From Paenarthrobacter aurescens (GTDB taxonomy: Bacteria; Actinomycetota; Actinomycetes; Actinomycetales; Micrococcaceae): a stretch of DNA of 64,000 bases. Where the stretch lies: contig NZ_CP157456.1 in assembly GCF_041549525.1 (NCBI RefSeq), positions 1,922,001 through 1,986,000 on the forward strand. The letters are read 5' to 3'. Of this stretch, positions 16,377 through 25,043 are shown piece by piece. Under the pieces are notes generated by a model. The model was not told the origin of the DNA. It saw nothing but the letters and a program-made list of their open reading frames with translations, and ran no database searches. The position numbers and the translations under genes are program-made. Within the stretch, counting starts at the first letter, position 1. Each line of letters starts with the position of its first letter.

Positions 16377-17069
16377 TCATGGCGCCTTCTGCCCCGCACC
16401 GCCGCCCACCGGCGCGTCGCCGGAGTGCAGGCCGCTTGATAGCCAGCCCAGATCACCGGCATCAGTGTTGGTTGCGTAGACGCTGGGCCGGTGGGGTCCG
16501 TAGCGGATGATCGACACTGACGCGGGGCCGACGTTCAACCGTTGGAACAAGTCAAGGTGCATGCCGAGTGCATCGGCGAGGATCGACTTGATGACATCGC
16601 CATGGCTGACCGCCACCCATACCGCTCCTGGACCGTGCTCGGCTTCAAAGGCTGCATCATGGCGCCGGATCGCGGCCACGGACCTGGCCTGCATGGCGGC
16701 CATTGACTCACCGCCGGGAAACACGACGGCGGAGGGTTGGGTTTGCACCACCGGCCACAGGTCCTCGGTGGCAAGATCACTGAGCAAGCGGCCCTGCCAC
16801 TGGCCGTAATCACACTCGGTCAGATCCAGTTCCACCGGTGCGTACGGGGTGCCGGTTTGCCGGTCAAGGATGAACCGGGCGGTCTGCAGGCAACGTTCAA
16901 GAGGACTGGACACCACTCCCACTACAGGAACTGCCGAAATCCGGTCCGCGGTAAGGGCAGCCTGTTCGCGGCCTGTCTGGTCCAGGCTGACACCATCGGC
17001 CCGCCCGGCCAGAAGTCCCGTGGCATTGGCTGTGGTGCGTCCGTGCCGGACAAGAATTACTGTCGCCAT
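16377..17069 (-). CDS. Histidine phosphatase superfamily protein (MSMEG_4193-type phosphomutase-like)
   Basis: 230-aa phosphoglycerate-mutase-like protein. The RHG motif with catalytic His is in ILVRHGRT (residues 5-12), a second-arginine motif in SSPLERCLQTA (about 54-64), the acid/base Glu region in LTECDYGQWQG (about 82-92), and the second catalytic His in VAVSHGDVIK (about 152-161). First gene of the conserved trio with DUF3090 and SCO1664 proteins. Orthologues carry the annotation MSMEG_4193-family putative phosphomutase; the substrate is not known from sequence. The last 30 residues are a low-complexity Gly/Ala tail. Confidence 0.9.
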   Translation of the reverse strand: MATVILVRHGRTTANATGLLAGRADGVSLDQTGREQAALTADRISAVPVVGVVSSPLERCLQTARFILDRQTGTPYAPVELDLTECDYGQWQGRLLSDLATEDLWPVVQTQPSAVVFPGGESMAAMQARSVAAIRRHDAAFEAEHGPGAVWVAVSHGDVIKSILADALGMHLDLFQRLNVGPASVSIIRYGPHRPSVYATNTDAGDLGWLSSGLHSGDAPVGGGAGQKAP

Positions 17070-17205
17070 GCACCCAGCCTAACCACCTGCACGACGCCGG
17101 CGCGCACCATAACGCCCGGGAAACCGGAAACCTGGTGCAGGGAAGGAAGATCGTGGATCGCCTAAACTATCCGCGGGCTGAAGTTGGGAGTATTAGAGTG
17201 GATGT

Positions 17206-18240
17206 ATGGCTGCAAGCCGGAATCCGCTCGATGAGCTGCGCGAGACCATTGGCCACCTGGCCAATCAGCTCAAGCTGTCCGGCTCTGAGCGCGTAGACGA
17301 TCTTGTGGGCGATCTTGTTGCTGCCAGGCCGGGGCCAGCCCGGCCGCTGTCTGAGGTGCAGGCCGAGCTTGACGCACTGGTGGGGCTGGAGACTGTTAAG
17401 GAACAAGTGCGCGCTCTGGTGGCATTGCTCCAGGTCCAGGCCCGCCGTAAAGCACACGGCCTCCCGGAGGTTGCTACATCACAGCATCTGGTGTTCCTGG
17501 GGAACCCCGGGACGGGAAAGACCACCGTGGCGCGGCTTTTGGCGGAAATGTACCGCGCTGTGGGTTTGCTGCAAAAAGGTCACTTGGTGGAGGTTGATCG
17601 TTCAGGCCTCGTGGGGCAGTACGTGGGGGCGACGGCCATCAAAACGGACAGGGTTATTCGGCGTGCCTTGGATGGAGTTTTGTTCATCGACGAGGCCTAT
17701 GCGCTGGCCCCGGAGGACGGCCGAATGGACTTTGGACCCGAGGCCATTGAGGTCCTTCTGAAGCGGATGGAGGACCACCGCCACCGGCTGGTGGTGATTG
17801 TGGCCGGGTACCCTCGCCTGATGGAAGCCTTCCTGCTTTCCAACCCTGGGCTCCGCTCCCGCTTCGCCCGGGAAATCACCTTCCCCAACTACTCCGTGGA
17901 TGAACTCCACACCATTTTTCACCGGATGCTTGCCCAGCACGAGTACACACTCGAACCAGGCGCGGACCATATGCTGCGACGTATCCTTGCCGGCCTCCAC
18001 GCCGGTGAGGATTCCGGTAACGCGCGGTTCGCCCGCACTCTGTTCGAGCAGGCGCTCAACCGGCAGGCGCTGCGGCTTTCGCTCAATGAAGATCAAAGCC
18101 TGGACGCCCTTGATCGCGAAGCAGTGATGACCCTTACCGGGGAGGACATCGTTGAGGCAGCGCTGGCCTTGGGCGAAGAGCCGGAACCTGAGCCTACGCC
18201 GGAATCGGAGCGGTCGCGTTGGTGGAACTGGCTGGTCTGA
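17206..18240 (+). CDS. CbbX/SpoVK-type AAA ATPase
   Basis: 344-aa AAA+ ATPase. A helical N-terminal segment (1-50) precedes the core: Walker A GNPGTGKT at 99-106, Walker B VLFIDEA at 157-163, and arginine-finger region NPGLRSRFAREITFPNYS near 208-225, with a C-terminal lid domain. The closest recognisable relatives are CbbX, SpoVK and the AAA modules of EccA proteins, which remodel partner proteins. No rubisco or ESX genes are nearby, so the client is unknown. TAGAGT lies 6 nt before the ATG, suggesting a leaderless message. It is divergent from the phosphatase trio and convergent with the MocR gene. Confidence 0.88.
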   Translation: MAASRNPLDELRETIGHLANQLKLSGSERVDDLVGDLVAARPGPARPLSEVQAELDALVGLETVKEQVRALVALLQVQARRKAHGLPEVATSQHLVFLGNPGTGKTTVARLLAEMYRAVGLLQKGHLVEVDRSGLVGQYVGATAIKTDRVIRRALDGVLFIDEAYALAPEDGRMDFGPEAIEVLLKRMEDHRHRLVVIVAGYPRLMEAFLLSNPGLRSRFAREITFPNYSVDELHTIFHRMLAQHEYTLEPGADHMLRRILAGLHAGEDSGNARFARTLFEQALNRQALRLSLNEDQSLDALDREAVMTLTGEDIVEAALALGEEPEPEPTPESERSRWWNWLV

Positions 18241-18245
18241 ACGGA

Positions 18246-19658
18246 CTAGGTGTTGTTCTTTGCCATCGCCGGTCCAATCAGGTCCAGCAAAATGGTCAAG
18301 GCTTTGGAAAGCTGCAGGTCGGTGACGGCCCCGTAGCCGAGAACGAGCCCGTTTTCGGGTGGCCGGTCCGCGTAATACCCGGCCAAGGGAATGACCTCTA
18401 CTCCCAGCAGCAATGCCTTGGCAGCCACCTCGCTGGCATCGGGGTGGTGGAACCGTACAACGGCGTGCAGACCGCCGTCGAGGGCTGAGAGTTCCAGGCC
18501 CGGCCGCGAACCCAGTCGGTCAATGAGGAGTTCTCTGCGATGCGCGTATTCGCGCCTGGCGCGGGTGATGTGACGGGAAAGCCCGCCTGCCTGGATGTAA
18601 TGGGCAATGGCTGACTGCAGTACGCCGGACACCGGCGTGTCCAAGGCTTCCCTCGTGGCTTTCAACTGTTGACCGGATTCGCCGCGAACCACCAGATATC
18701 CGCATCGGAGCCATGGGCTGAGGTTCTTCGAGAATGTTCCAAGCAGGGCGACGTCGGCCCCGCCGGGTAAGGACGCCATGGCAGGAAGCGGCATTCTGCT
18801 GTGCCGGAATTCGCTGTCGTAGTCATCTTCAAGGACAAGTACTCCGTGCTGCTCCGCCCATGCCAGCAGCCCGAGCCTCTCCTGGACAGTCATCCTGCCG
18901 CCCAGGGGGTATTGATGGCTGGGGGTGACCAGCACTGCATCCGGCATGTCCTTCACTGCGCGCAGCTGCGAGCTCTTCAGGCCGTTTTCGTCCACGGGGG
19001 CTGTGACGATGCGGGCCCCTGCTGCCCTCATGACTCTGCGTGCGGTGGGATAGCCGGGGTCCTCAACAAGGACGCGCGGCTGCGCTGTTTGGTTGCGGAG
19101 CATCGCGACAACCAATTGCAGGGCGTCGCTGGTGCCGCCGGTGATGAGAACGTCATTGGCATCGACGGCCAGGCCTCTGGACAGGGCCAAATGATCGGCC
19201 ACTGCTTTCCGCAGGGCCGGAGTTCCCAATGCAGGTGGGAGCTGGACTTTGCCTTGCCCGGCCAGGGCAGACTTCCATGCGCTGCGCCATTGCCTGTCCT
19301 GAAACGGCGATCCTGAGGGGCGTCCGGGTGTCAGGTCTATCACTTCCGCCTGCGGTGACGGGCGTGATGGCTCTCTACGCAGGAGGGGGCGGCTGCTGAT
19401 GTCAGGGCGGATGGCCACCTTGGTTCCGCCGGCGCCGTTGCTCAGGAGGAACCCTTCGCCGGAGAGTTGCTCGAATGCCCGCACCACCACGCCGCGGGAG
19501 ACAGCCAGGTCCGCGGCGAGTCTTCTGGTGGCAGGCAGTGTGTCCTCCGGCTGCAGGACGCCGCTGAGGATGGCGCCGCGCAGTTGGCTTGCCATCTGGG
19601 CAGAGAGGGAGGCGGGGCTGTTCCTGTCCAGAGATATAGGTAGCTCAGCTTCGCGCAT
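18246..19658 (-). CDS. MocR-family regulator (GntR helix-turn-helix plus aminotransferase domain)
   Basis: 470-aa MocR/GabR-type protein. The GntR winged helix occupies roughly residues 10-85 (LRGAILSGVLQPEDTLPATR, SRGVVVRAFEQLSGEGF) and a linker leads to a fold-type I aminotransferase-like domain with PLP lysine at 311 in LGTFSKNLSP. Such regulators sense PLP with an amino-compound effector. It is divergent from a DapA-family gene plus MFS gene, which it probably controls through the repeat at 19681-19711. GGAGG lies 5 nt before ATG 19658. Confidence 0.92.
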   Translation of the reverse strand: MREAELPISLDRNSPASLSAQMASQLRGAILSGVLQPEDTLPATRRLAADLAVSRGVVVRAFEQLSGEGFLLSNGAGGTKVAIRPDISSRPLLRREPSRPSPQAEVIDLTPGRPSGSPFQDRQWRSAWKSALAGQGKVQLPPALGTPALRKAVADHLALSRGLAVDANDVLITGGTSDALQLVVAMLRNQTAQPRVLVEDPGYPTARRVMRAAGARIVTAPVDENGLKSSQLRAVKDMPDAVLVTPSHQYPLGGRMTVQERLGLLAWAEQHGVLVLEDDYDSEFRHSRMPLPAMASLPGGADVALLGTFSKNLSPWLRCGYLVVRGESGQQLKATREALDTPVSGVLQSAIAHYIQAGGLSRHITRARREYAHRRELLIDRLGSRPGLELSALDGGLHAVVRFHHPDASEVAAKALLLGVEVIPLAGYYADRPPENGLVLGYGAVTDLQLSKALTILLDLIGPAMAKNNT

Positions 19659-19680
19659 TTGGACCTCCAGAGTCAGTCAT

Positions 19681-19711
19681 TCTTGGATCTAGTGTAGGAC
19701 CAAGATCTTGG
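19681..19711. promoter_or_regulatory. Candidate MocR operator
   Basis: TCTTGG occurs at 19681-19686 and again inside the perfect 12-bp palindrome CCAAGATCTTGG (19700-19711). This gives two direct half-sites plus one inverted half-site within 31 bp of the 114-bp divergent gap. Paired half-sites are typical for MocR regulators. Confidence 0.55.
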
Positions 19712-19772
19712 GGAGCATGGACAGAGTCATCCAAAGGGCTGCACTGCTGCAGCACGACGAAAGCAGGATTCA

Positions 19773-20660
19773 GTGTTCGACGGCCTCAGCGCTTTTCCCC
19801 TCACTCCCATGGACGGTGAAAGCGTGGACCTCAAGTCCCTTGGCAAGCTGGTGAGCCGTGCCGCCGAGGCGGGTGCGGATTCGCTGGGCGTTCTTGGTTC
19901 AACGGGAAATTACGCATACCTCTCCCGTGAGGAACGCCGGACAGTGCTTGAAACGGCAGTTGGTGCCGCCAACGGTGTTCCGGTCCTCGCCGGAGTGGGA
20001 GCTGTCCGCACCCGTGACGTCCTTGCCCATGCCGGTGATGCGCACAGCGCCGGCGCTTCGGCTCTGCTCCTGGCCCCGGTGTCCTACCAAAAGCTTTCCG
20101 ACGCAGAGGTTTTTGGCCTCTTCGAGACTGTGGCGTCAGAGTCCGATCTTCCAGTGGTTGTCTATGACAATCCGGGCACCACAGGTTTTAGCTTCAGCGA
20201 TGACTTGCTCGCAAGGATTGCCAGGATCCCGGGAGTTGCTTCCATCAAGATTCCACCGCCCCCGTCCGGGGAAGTTGCAGCGCGAATCTCCAAGCTCAAG
20301 CCGGGATTGCCGGAGCAGGTATCACTGGGCATTAGTGGTGACTGGGTGGCCGCGGAGGCACTGCTGGCCGGATGCAACGTTTGGTACTCCGTGATTGCCG
20401 GGGTGTTGCCCCGCCATGCACGGACCCTTGTTGATCACGCCATCGCGGGTCGTCGCGATCTGGCGTTGGCCGATTCGGAGGCTCTGGAACCCCTATGGTC
20501 GCTGTTCCGCACCTATGGGAGTCTTCGCGTCACTGCAGCTTTGGCCGAGGATCTTGGCGTTGTTCCGTCTTCAGCATTGCCACTGCCGCTGCGCGGCTTG
20601 GATTCGCGGGGGCGGGAGAAAGTGGCCGAGGCCATCGGGCAATGCAATCTGGAGGCTTAG
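19773..20660 (+). CDS. Dihydrodipicolinate synthase (DapA)/N-acetylneuraminate lyase superfamily aldolase
   Basis: 295-aa class I aldolase of the DapA/NAL superfamily. GSTGNY at 42-47 corresponds to the oxoacid-binding GTTGE loop, with Glu replaced by Asn. Tyr131 (VVYDNP) and Schiff-base Lys159 (SIKIPPP) are present. The altered loop, and a location away from lysine genes, argue against true DapA; a catabolic aldolase or lyase is more likely. Starts with GTG 19773 (AGGA just upstream). The MFS gene follows after 3 bp, and the divergent MocR regulator probably controls both. Confidence 0.88.
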   Translation: MFDGLSAFPLTPMDGESVDLKSLGKLVSRAAEAGADSLGVLGSTGNYAYLSREERRTVLETAVGAANGVPVLAGVGAVRTRDVLAHAGDAHSAGASALLLAPVSYQKLSDAEVFGLFETVASESDLPVVVYDNPGTTGFSFSDDLLARIARIPGVASIKIPPPPSGEVAARISKLKPGLPEQVSLGISGDWVAAEALLAGCNVWYSVIAGVLPRHARTLVDHAIAGRRDLALADSEALEPLWSLFRTYGSLRVTAALAEDLGVVPSSALPLPLRGLDSRGREKVAEAIGQCNLEA

Positions 20661-20663
20661 CCG

Positions 20664-21896
20664 TTGGCACAGGATTCATCTTCGGCCACACAGGAAGTGA
20701 CGGGTGGTCTTGCGCGCTATGTTTTGGCCGCCACCCTGGCGCGCAGCTCCGATGGCGGGGCTGTGGTGGCCATAGTGCTGTTGGCCACCACCAGTGGCGC
20801 ATCAGGGTGGTTGGCCGGGATTCTGGGGGCTTGCATCACGGCGCCGCATCTCCTCGGCCCCCTCGTGGCGCGCAGCCTCGATACCGCCAAGGATGGCAGG
20901 ACAGTCATCGCCTGGGCGTGCGTGATTCACGGCGTGACGCTCGCAGCGGCGGTCCTGCTCTTCCCGGTGACTCCACCCCTGGTGCCCGGCCTCCTCCTCA
21001 TCGCATCCGGACTGGTGGGCCCACTCCTGACAGGCGGCATCAGCAGCAGGCTAACAGCAATCGCCGGCCCGGACAGGACCAGCCAAAGGCGCGCCCAGGG
21101 TTGGGACGTGGCCACCTACGGCATCGGTGGGACGATCGGACCGTCCCTGGTGGCTGCGGTCTCGGCCTGGGTCAACCCGGCCACTGCTGCGCTGATCCTT
21201 TCAGGGGCAACGTTCGGTGCCGCCGCCGTCGTCAGGCTTCTGCCGTATGCGCCTCCGGCGACGGTTGCAGCTGAAGTTCCCCGGCCCGGCCGGACGCTGC
21301 TGATGATGGTCTCCAGCGGCCCGTTGCGACGAACCCTCTACATGACTGTTGTGGTGGCCCTTTCCGTGGCCTCGCTGCCGATTACCGCGGTGGCGTCCAC
21401 GGGGGAGCTGGGCGTAGTGCCGGCCGCGGCCGGGGTTATGACAGCCGTTTACGGGCTCGGCGGACTCCTGGGTTCAGCGGGGGTCATGATACGGCCGTTG
21501 AGAACCGACGCGGATCCGTTGATGACCTGGCTGGCTGCCGCGGTGGGGATTGCCTTATGCGGTGCAGCCATAGCAAGGACATTCCCGACGGCGATTGCAG
21601 CGTTTGCGATTGCCGGAGTACTGAATTCCTACTTTTTCGCCTCCACGTTGGCTGCACGCAGCGAGTATTCGCCGCCCGGTGCCAGGGGGCAGGTTTTCGT
21701 CTGGATCGGCGCCCTGAAAATCACTGCCGGGTCAGCCGGCACCGCACTTGCCGGCGCCTTCATTGCCCCCGCAGCCCAACTTCCCCTCTACTTGGCGTCC
21801 GGGCTCACTGTGGTGGCGGTGGTTGTGTCAGTGATGGACCGACGAGGGGAGCGGCTAGGGGGTTGCCGCCGGTCCCCGCGGCAACGGTTAAGGTGA
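20664..21896 (+). CDS. MFS transporter
   Basis: 410-aa major facilitator with about 12 hydrophobic segments and a short basic C-terminus. The only clear motif is the loop 2-3 basic stretch (LVARSLDTAKDGR). It begins with TTG at 20664, 3 bp behind the aldolase gene and after GGAGG, so co-expression is near certain. It could import the aldolase substrate or export a product; the family does not resolve which. Confidence 0.85.
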   Translation: MAQDSSSATQEVTGGLARYVLAATLARSSDGGAVVAIVLLATTSGASGWLAGILGACITAPHLLGPLVARSLDTAKDGRTVIAWACVIHGVTLAAAVLLFPVTPPLVPGLLLIASGLVGPLLTGGISSRLTAIAGPDRTSQRRAQGWDVATYGIGGTIGPSLVAAVSAWVNPATAALILSGATFGAAAVVRLLPYAPPATVAAEVPRPGRTLLMMVSSGPLRRTLYMTVVVALSVASLPITAVASTGELGVVPAAAGVMTAVYGLGGLLGSAGVMIRPLRTDADPLMTWLAAAVGIALCGAAIARTFPTAIAAFAIAGVLNSYFFASTLAARSEYSPPGARGQVFVWIGALKITAGSAGTALAGAFIAPAAQLPLYLASGLTVVAVVVSVMDRRGERLGGCRRSPRQRLR

Positions 21897-21937
21897 ATCG
21901 TAGATATTCCGTTAGCCCCCATCAGTCAGGAGCCCCA

Positions 21938-22411
21938 ATGCCAAAGAATCCACGCGATGGGATAGACGCGCAGATTCTTTCGGAGCTAAGGCAAAATGCC
22001 CGCATCAGTTTGGCCCAACTGGGCGAGAAGGTGCTGCTTTCCCGCAATGCTGTGCGGCAGCGCATTGAACGGCTTGAGCGGGACGGCTTCATCAACGGCT
22101 ACACCATCAAGGAATCCGCGGGTGATGGAGCCGCCACCGTCAATGCAGTACTCCTCATCCAGCGACAGGACAGGATGCGCGGAGGCGATGTCATTGCCGG
22201 CCTGCGGGCGATCCCGGAAATCACTACGTGCGACGTCGTGAGCGGGGAGCTCGACCTGGTGGCACGGGTAGAAGCACCTGATGCCGCAAGAATCCAGGAA
22301 ATCTGGCGTCAGGTATCGGAATTTCCCGGAGTCCGCGACATCACCACCGCGCTATCGCTGTCCACCGTTATTGATCGGCAGCTCGCCCGTGATGGCGGGC
22401 CGCGGTCATGA
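21938..22411 (+). CDS. Lrp/AsnC-family regulator
   Basis: 157-aa leucine-responsive-type regulator: helix-turn-helix at about residues 8-55 (DAQILSELRQNARISLAQLG, SRNAVRQRIERLERDGFING) and a C-terminal RAM/ligand domain with the GELDLVARVEAPD segment. ATG 21938 has GGAG 6 nt upstream; upstream frame extension is just read-through from the MFS region. It is 41 nt behind the MFS gene and convergent with the aldehyde dehydrogenase gene, sharing the palindromic stop TCATGA. It may regulate either neighbour block. Confidence 0.9.
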   Translation: MPKNPRDGIDAQILSELRQNARISLAQLGEKVLLSRNAVRQRIERLERDGFINGYTIKESAGDGAATVNAVLLIQRQDRMRGGDVIAGLRAIPEITTCDVVSGELDLVARVEAPDAARIQEIWRQVSEFPGVRDITTALSLSTVIDRQLARDGGPRS

Positions 22412-23821
22412 GGCGATAGCAACGACTTTGGGCTGGGTCATTTCCTCGTAGGCAAAGTGAACGCCTTCACGGCCCATGCTGCCGTACTTGGAACCACCAA
22501 ACGGCATGGCGTCATGCCGGTAGTCCGAGGAATCATTGATCATCACCCCACCGGCATCGATCGCTTTGGCCATTGCCAGGGCCCGGCCCAGATCCTTGGT
22601 GAAAACACCGGCCTGCAGGGCGTACTCGGTGTCATTAGCCAGCTCGATCGCCTCCTCGGCGGTGTCGAAGGGTTCCACCAAAACTACCGGGGCGAAAAGT
22701 TCCTCGCTCCAAGCCTCACAGCTACGGGGAACCCCCGTGAGCACAGCCGGTGTCAGGAGTGGGCCATCCAGGGTACCGCCGGTGAGCAGCTGCGCACCGG
22801 CGGCTACGGCGTCATCGATCTTGCGTTTCGCTTCGGCGGCGGAGGCGTTGCTGATCATGGGCCCGACGTCGGTTTGTTCGCTCCGAGGGTCCCCGGTCTT
22901 CAGCGCCGAGGTTTTCGTGACGAAGTCCTGCAGGAAAGCCTCGAAGACAGTCCTCTGGACAAGGATGCGCTGCGCACCGATGCAGTTCTGCCCGGCAGCC
23001 CAGAAGGAACCGGACACACTGGCTTCCACCGCGGCGGGAAGGTGGGCGTCGTCGAACACTATGACAGGTGCGTTGCCGCCCAGTTCCATGGACAAGCGCT
23101 TGAGGCCGGCGCTCGCCGAGATGGCCCGGCCTGTGGCAAATCCTCCCGTGAAGGAGACCATGCGTACCAGTTTGGAGGAGACCATGGTTTGGGCGATGGA
23201 ACGGTCACCCAGGACAACGGTGACAAACTCCGCCGGCAGGCCCGCTTCCCGCAGCAGGTCCACCAGGAGGATGGCCGTCAAGGGAGTCAGCTGGGAAGGC
23301 TTGAGGATGACCGTGTTGCCGCTGGCGATCGCCGGGCCGAGCTTGTGCGCCACGAGGTTCAAAGGGTCGTTGTACGGGGTGATGGCCGCAATGAGGCCCA
23401 ACGGTTCCCGGGTGAACCATCCCTGACGGTTCTCAGAACCTGCAAAGGAATCGAAAGGGACCACTTCGCCAACGTTCCTGCGTGTCTCCGCCGCGGACAG
23501 TTTGAGGGTATTCACGGCACGGGAAACTTCTTTGGCCGCCTGCTTGATGGTCTTGCCGGCTTCGGCAACGATCAGCTCCGCCACTTCGTGGGACCGCTCC
23601 CGGAGAAGGCCGGCAGCGGTGTCCAGGATGCGGCCGCGCTCGTGCCGGGGCATGGCGGCCGCTGCCCCCGTGGCAGAAGCGGCGCGAATCAATTCCAGCT
23701 GCACCTCTGACTCGCTGCATTGGGGCAAGCATGCCAAGGCCGTACCGTCAAACTTGTTGTACACCACCAAATCCCGGGTTGGCGCCGCGGCCTTGGTGTC
23801 GGCAATAGCTGTTTCAGGCAC
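22406..23821 (-). CDS. NAD(P)-dependent aldehyde dehydrogenase
   Basis: 471-aa aldehyde dehydrogenase superfamily member. Catalytic Cys280 is in GQNCIGAQR and general-base Glu246 in MELGGNAP; the NAD loop SFTGGFATG is at about 223-231. GQNC, rather than GQxCxA, is seen in the branch with phosphonoacetaldehyde, sulfolactaldehyde and nonphosphorylating glyceraldehyde-3-phosphate dehydrogenases. GTG 23821 overlaps the homoserine dehydrogenase-like stop by 8 nt, indicating coupling. It may oxidise aspartate semialdehyde made by its partner; this is inference. Confidence 0.9.
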   Translation of the reverse strand: MPETAIADTKAAAPTRDLVVYNKFDGTALACLPQCSESEVQLELIRAASATGAAAAMPRHERGRILDTAAGLLRERSHEVAELIVAEAGKTIKQAAKEVSRAVNTLKLSAAETRRNVGEVVPFDSFAGSENRQGWFTREPLGLIAAITPYNDPLNLVAHKLGPAIASGNTVILKPSQLTPLTAILLVDLLREAGLPAEFVTVVLGDRSIAQTMVSSKLVRMVSFTGGFATGRAISASAGLKRLSMELGGNAPVIVFDDAHLPAAVEASVSGSFWAAGQNCIGAQRILVQRTVFEAFLQDFVTKTSALKTGDPRSEQTDVGPMISNASAAEAKRKIDDAVAAGAQLLTGGTLDGPLLTPAVLTGVPRSCEAWSEELFAPVVLVEPFDTAEEAIELANDTEYALQAGVFTKDLGRALAMAKAIDAGGVMINDSSDYRHDAMPFGGSKYGSMGREGVHFAYEEMTQPKVVAIAS

Positions 23822-24860
23822 GGACGGCTCCTTTGACGAATTCGTTGACGGCCATGATGTCCGAGATCAGCGCGTAGGCGGTCTCAACGCGGCCAGCGCC
23901 CGGGCCGGAAACGGTGACGGCGCCGAGAAGATCTGTGGTGAAGGAAACGGCGTTGGTGGCACCTGATATGCCGGCCAGTGGGTGGTCCGCCGCAAGGGCA
24001 ACGGGTTGGACAGAGGCAACGATGCTGCCATCGGCGTTGCGCCGCGCTTCGCCGATCAGTTTCCATCGGAGGCCCGCGGCCAATGCCTTGGATACGTCTG
24101 CGCTGGTGATGTCCTGAATGCCGGTTGTCGATACCTCGCTGGGGTGGATGCTGGCCCCGAGGAGTTCGTTGGCCAAGATAGCCACCTTCAACCGGACATC
24201 GGAACCAGCAATGTCCGCTGTGGGGTCAGCTTCGGCGTATCCAAGATCCTGGGCTTCGATGATGGCTTCGTCCAATCCCAAACCGGCTTCCATGCGGCCC
24301 AGGACGTAGTTGCTGGTCCCGTTGAGGATTCCCTGGACCGCGGTGAGTTTCAGGCCTCCCAGCATCTTGTGCGCCAATCGGATGACTGGTGTGCCACTCA
24401 TGACGGCGCCCTCGTATTCGAAGCGAACCCCATTATCTGCGGCGAGTTTACTGAGCTCGGTGCCCCGCAAAGCTACGGGTCCCTTGTTGGTGCTCACCAC
24501 GTGTTTACCGGATTCCAGAGCCCACTTAACGTGGGAAACAGCCGGTTCGCCGTCCACCGGACTGGTGAAGGTAGCCTCGACGACGATGTCGGCGGGACTG
24601 TTCCTGATGACCTCTTCGTTGCGGGGGTCCGGGCTGCCTCCGGGGAGCCCGGCGAAGGAGGTTCCCCGGGGCATCGACAGGGCGGCGCCAAGATCTATGC
24701 CCTCGGCCTGGACAAGCGAGCCCAGGGCAAGGTCAGTGATGGCCACAATACGGAGTCCGAATCCGAGGGAAGCGAAGCGTTGCGGTTCATCGCGGATCAG
24801 TTCGGCCAGGGCGCGATTGACGCCTCCGAAACCAATCAGGGCCAGGTTGTAGGTAGTCAC
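23814..24860 (-). CDS. Homoserine dehydrogenase-like enzyme lacking the ACT domain
   Basis: 348-aa protein of the homoserine dehydrogenase family. NAD-binding GFGGVN at 10-15, catalytic lysine region TNKGPVA (Lys126), and the substrate motif GYAEADPTADIAGSDVRLK with Asp221 and Lys225 are intact. There is no C-terminal ACT regulatory domain and no lysC/thrB/thrC neighbour, so this is probably not the biosynthetic threonine-pathway enzyme. GTG 24860 follows AAAGGAG by 5 nt. It overlaps an aldehyde dehydrogenase and sits behind serine ammonia-lyase, suggesting catabolic use, for example homoserine to aspartate semialdehyde. Confidence 0.88.
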   Translation of the reverse strand: MTTYNLALIGFGGVNRALAELIRDEPQRFASLGFGLRIVAITDLALGSLVQAEGIDLGAALSMPRGTSFAGLPGGSPDPRNEEVIRNSPADIVVEATFTSPVDGEPAVSHVKWALESGKHVVSTNKGPVALRGTELSKLAADNGVRFEYEGAVMSGTPVIRLAHKMLGGLKLTAVQGILNGTSNYVLGRMEAGLGLDEAIIEAQDLGYAEADPTADIAGSDVRLKVAILANELLGASIHPSEVSTTGIQDITSADVSKALAAGLRWKLIGEARRNADGSIVASVQPVALAADHPLAGISGATNAVSFTTDLLGAVTVSGPGAGRVETAYALISDIMAVNEFVKGAVRA

Positions 24861-25043
24861 GGGATCTCCTTTGAAGGGCGGTGGTGCTGTCCTTCAAGCC
24901 TCGTTCCCGGGAGTGTCAGTTACGTAGGTACGAACCGCTCGTTGCGGATGCCGAAACGTCCAAAAACTCAGGCGGTTCGGTCTGATCGACCGTCGACCGC
25001 ACCATGACCCTGAGAAACATGGCCCTCGGTCACAGGCAGCGGG

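Noticed and set aside
19773..20660. Calling this gene dapA of lysine biosynthesis
   Set aside because: The oxoacid loop differs (GSTGNY) and the neighbours are a MocR regulator and an MFS pump, not lysine genes.
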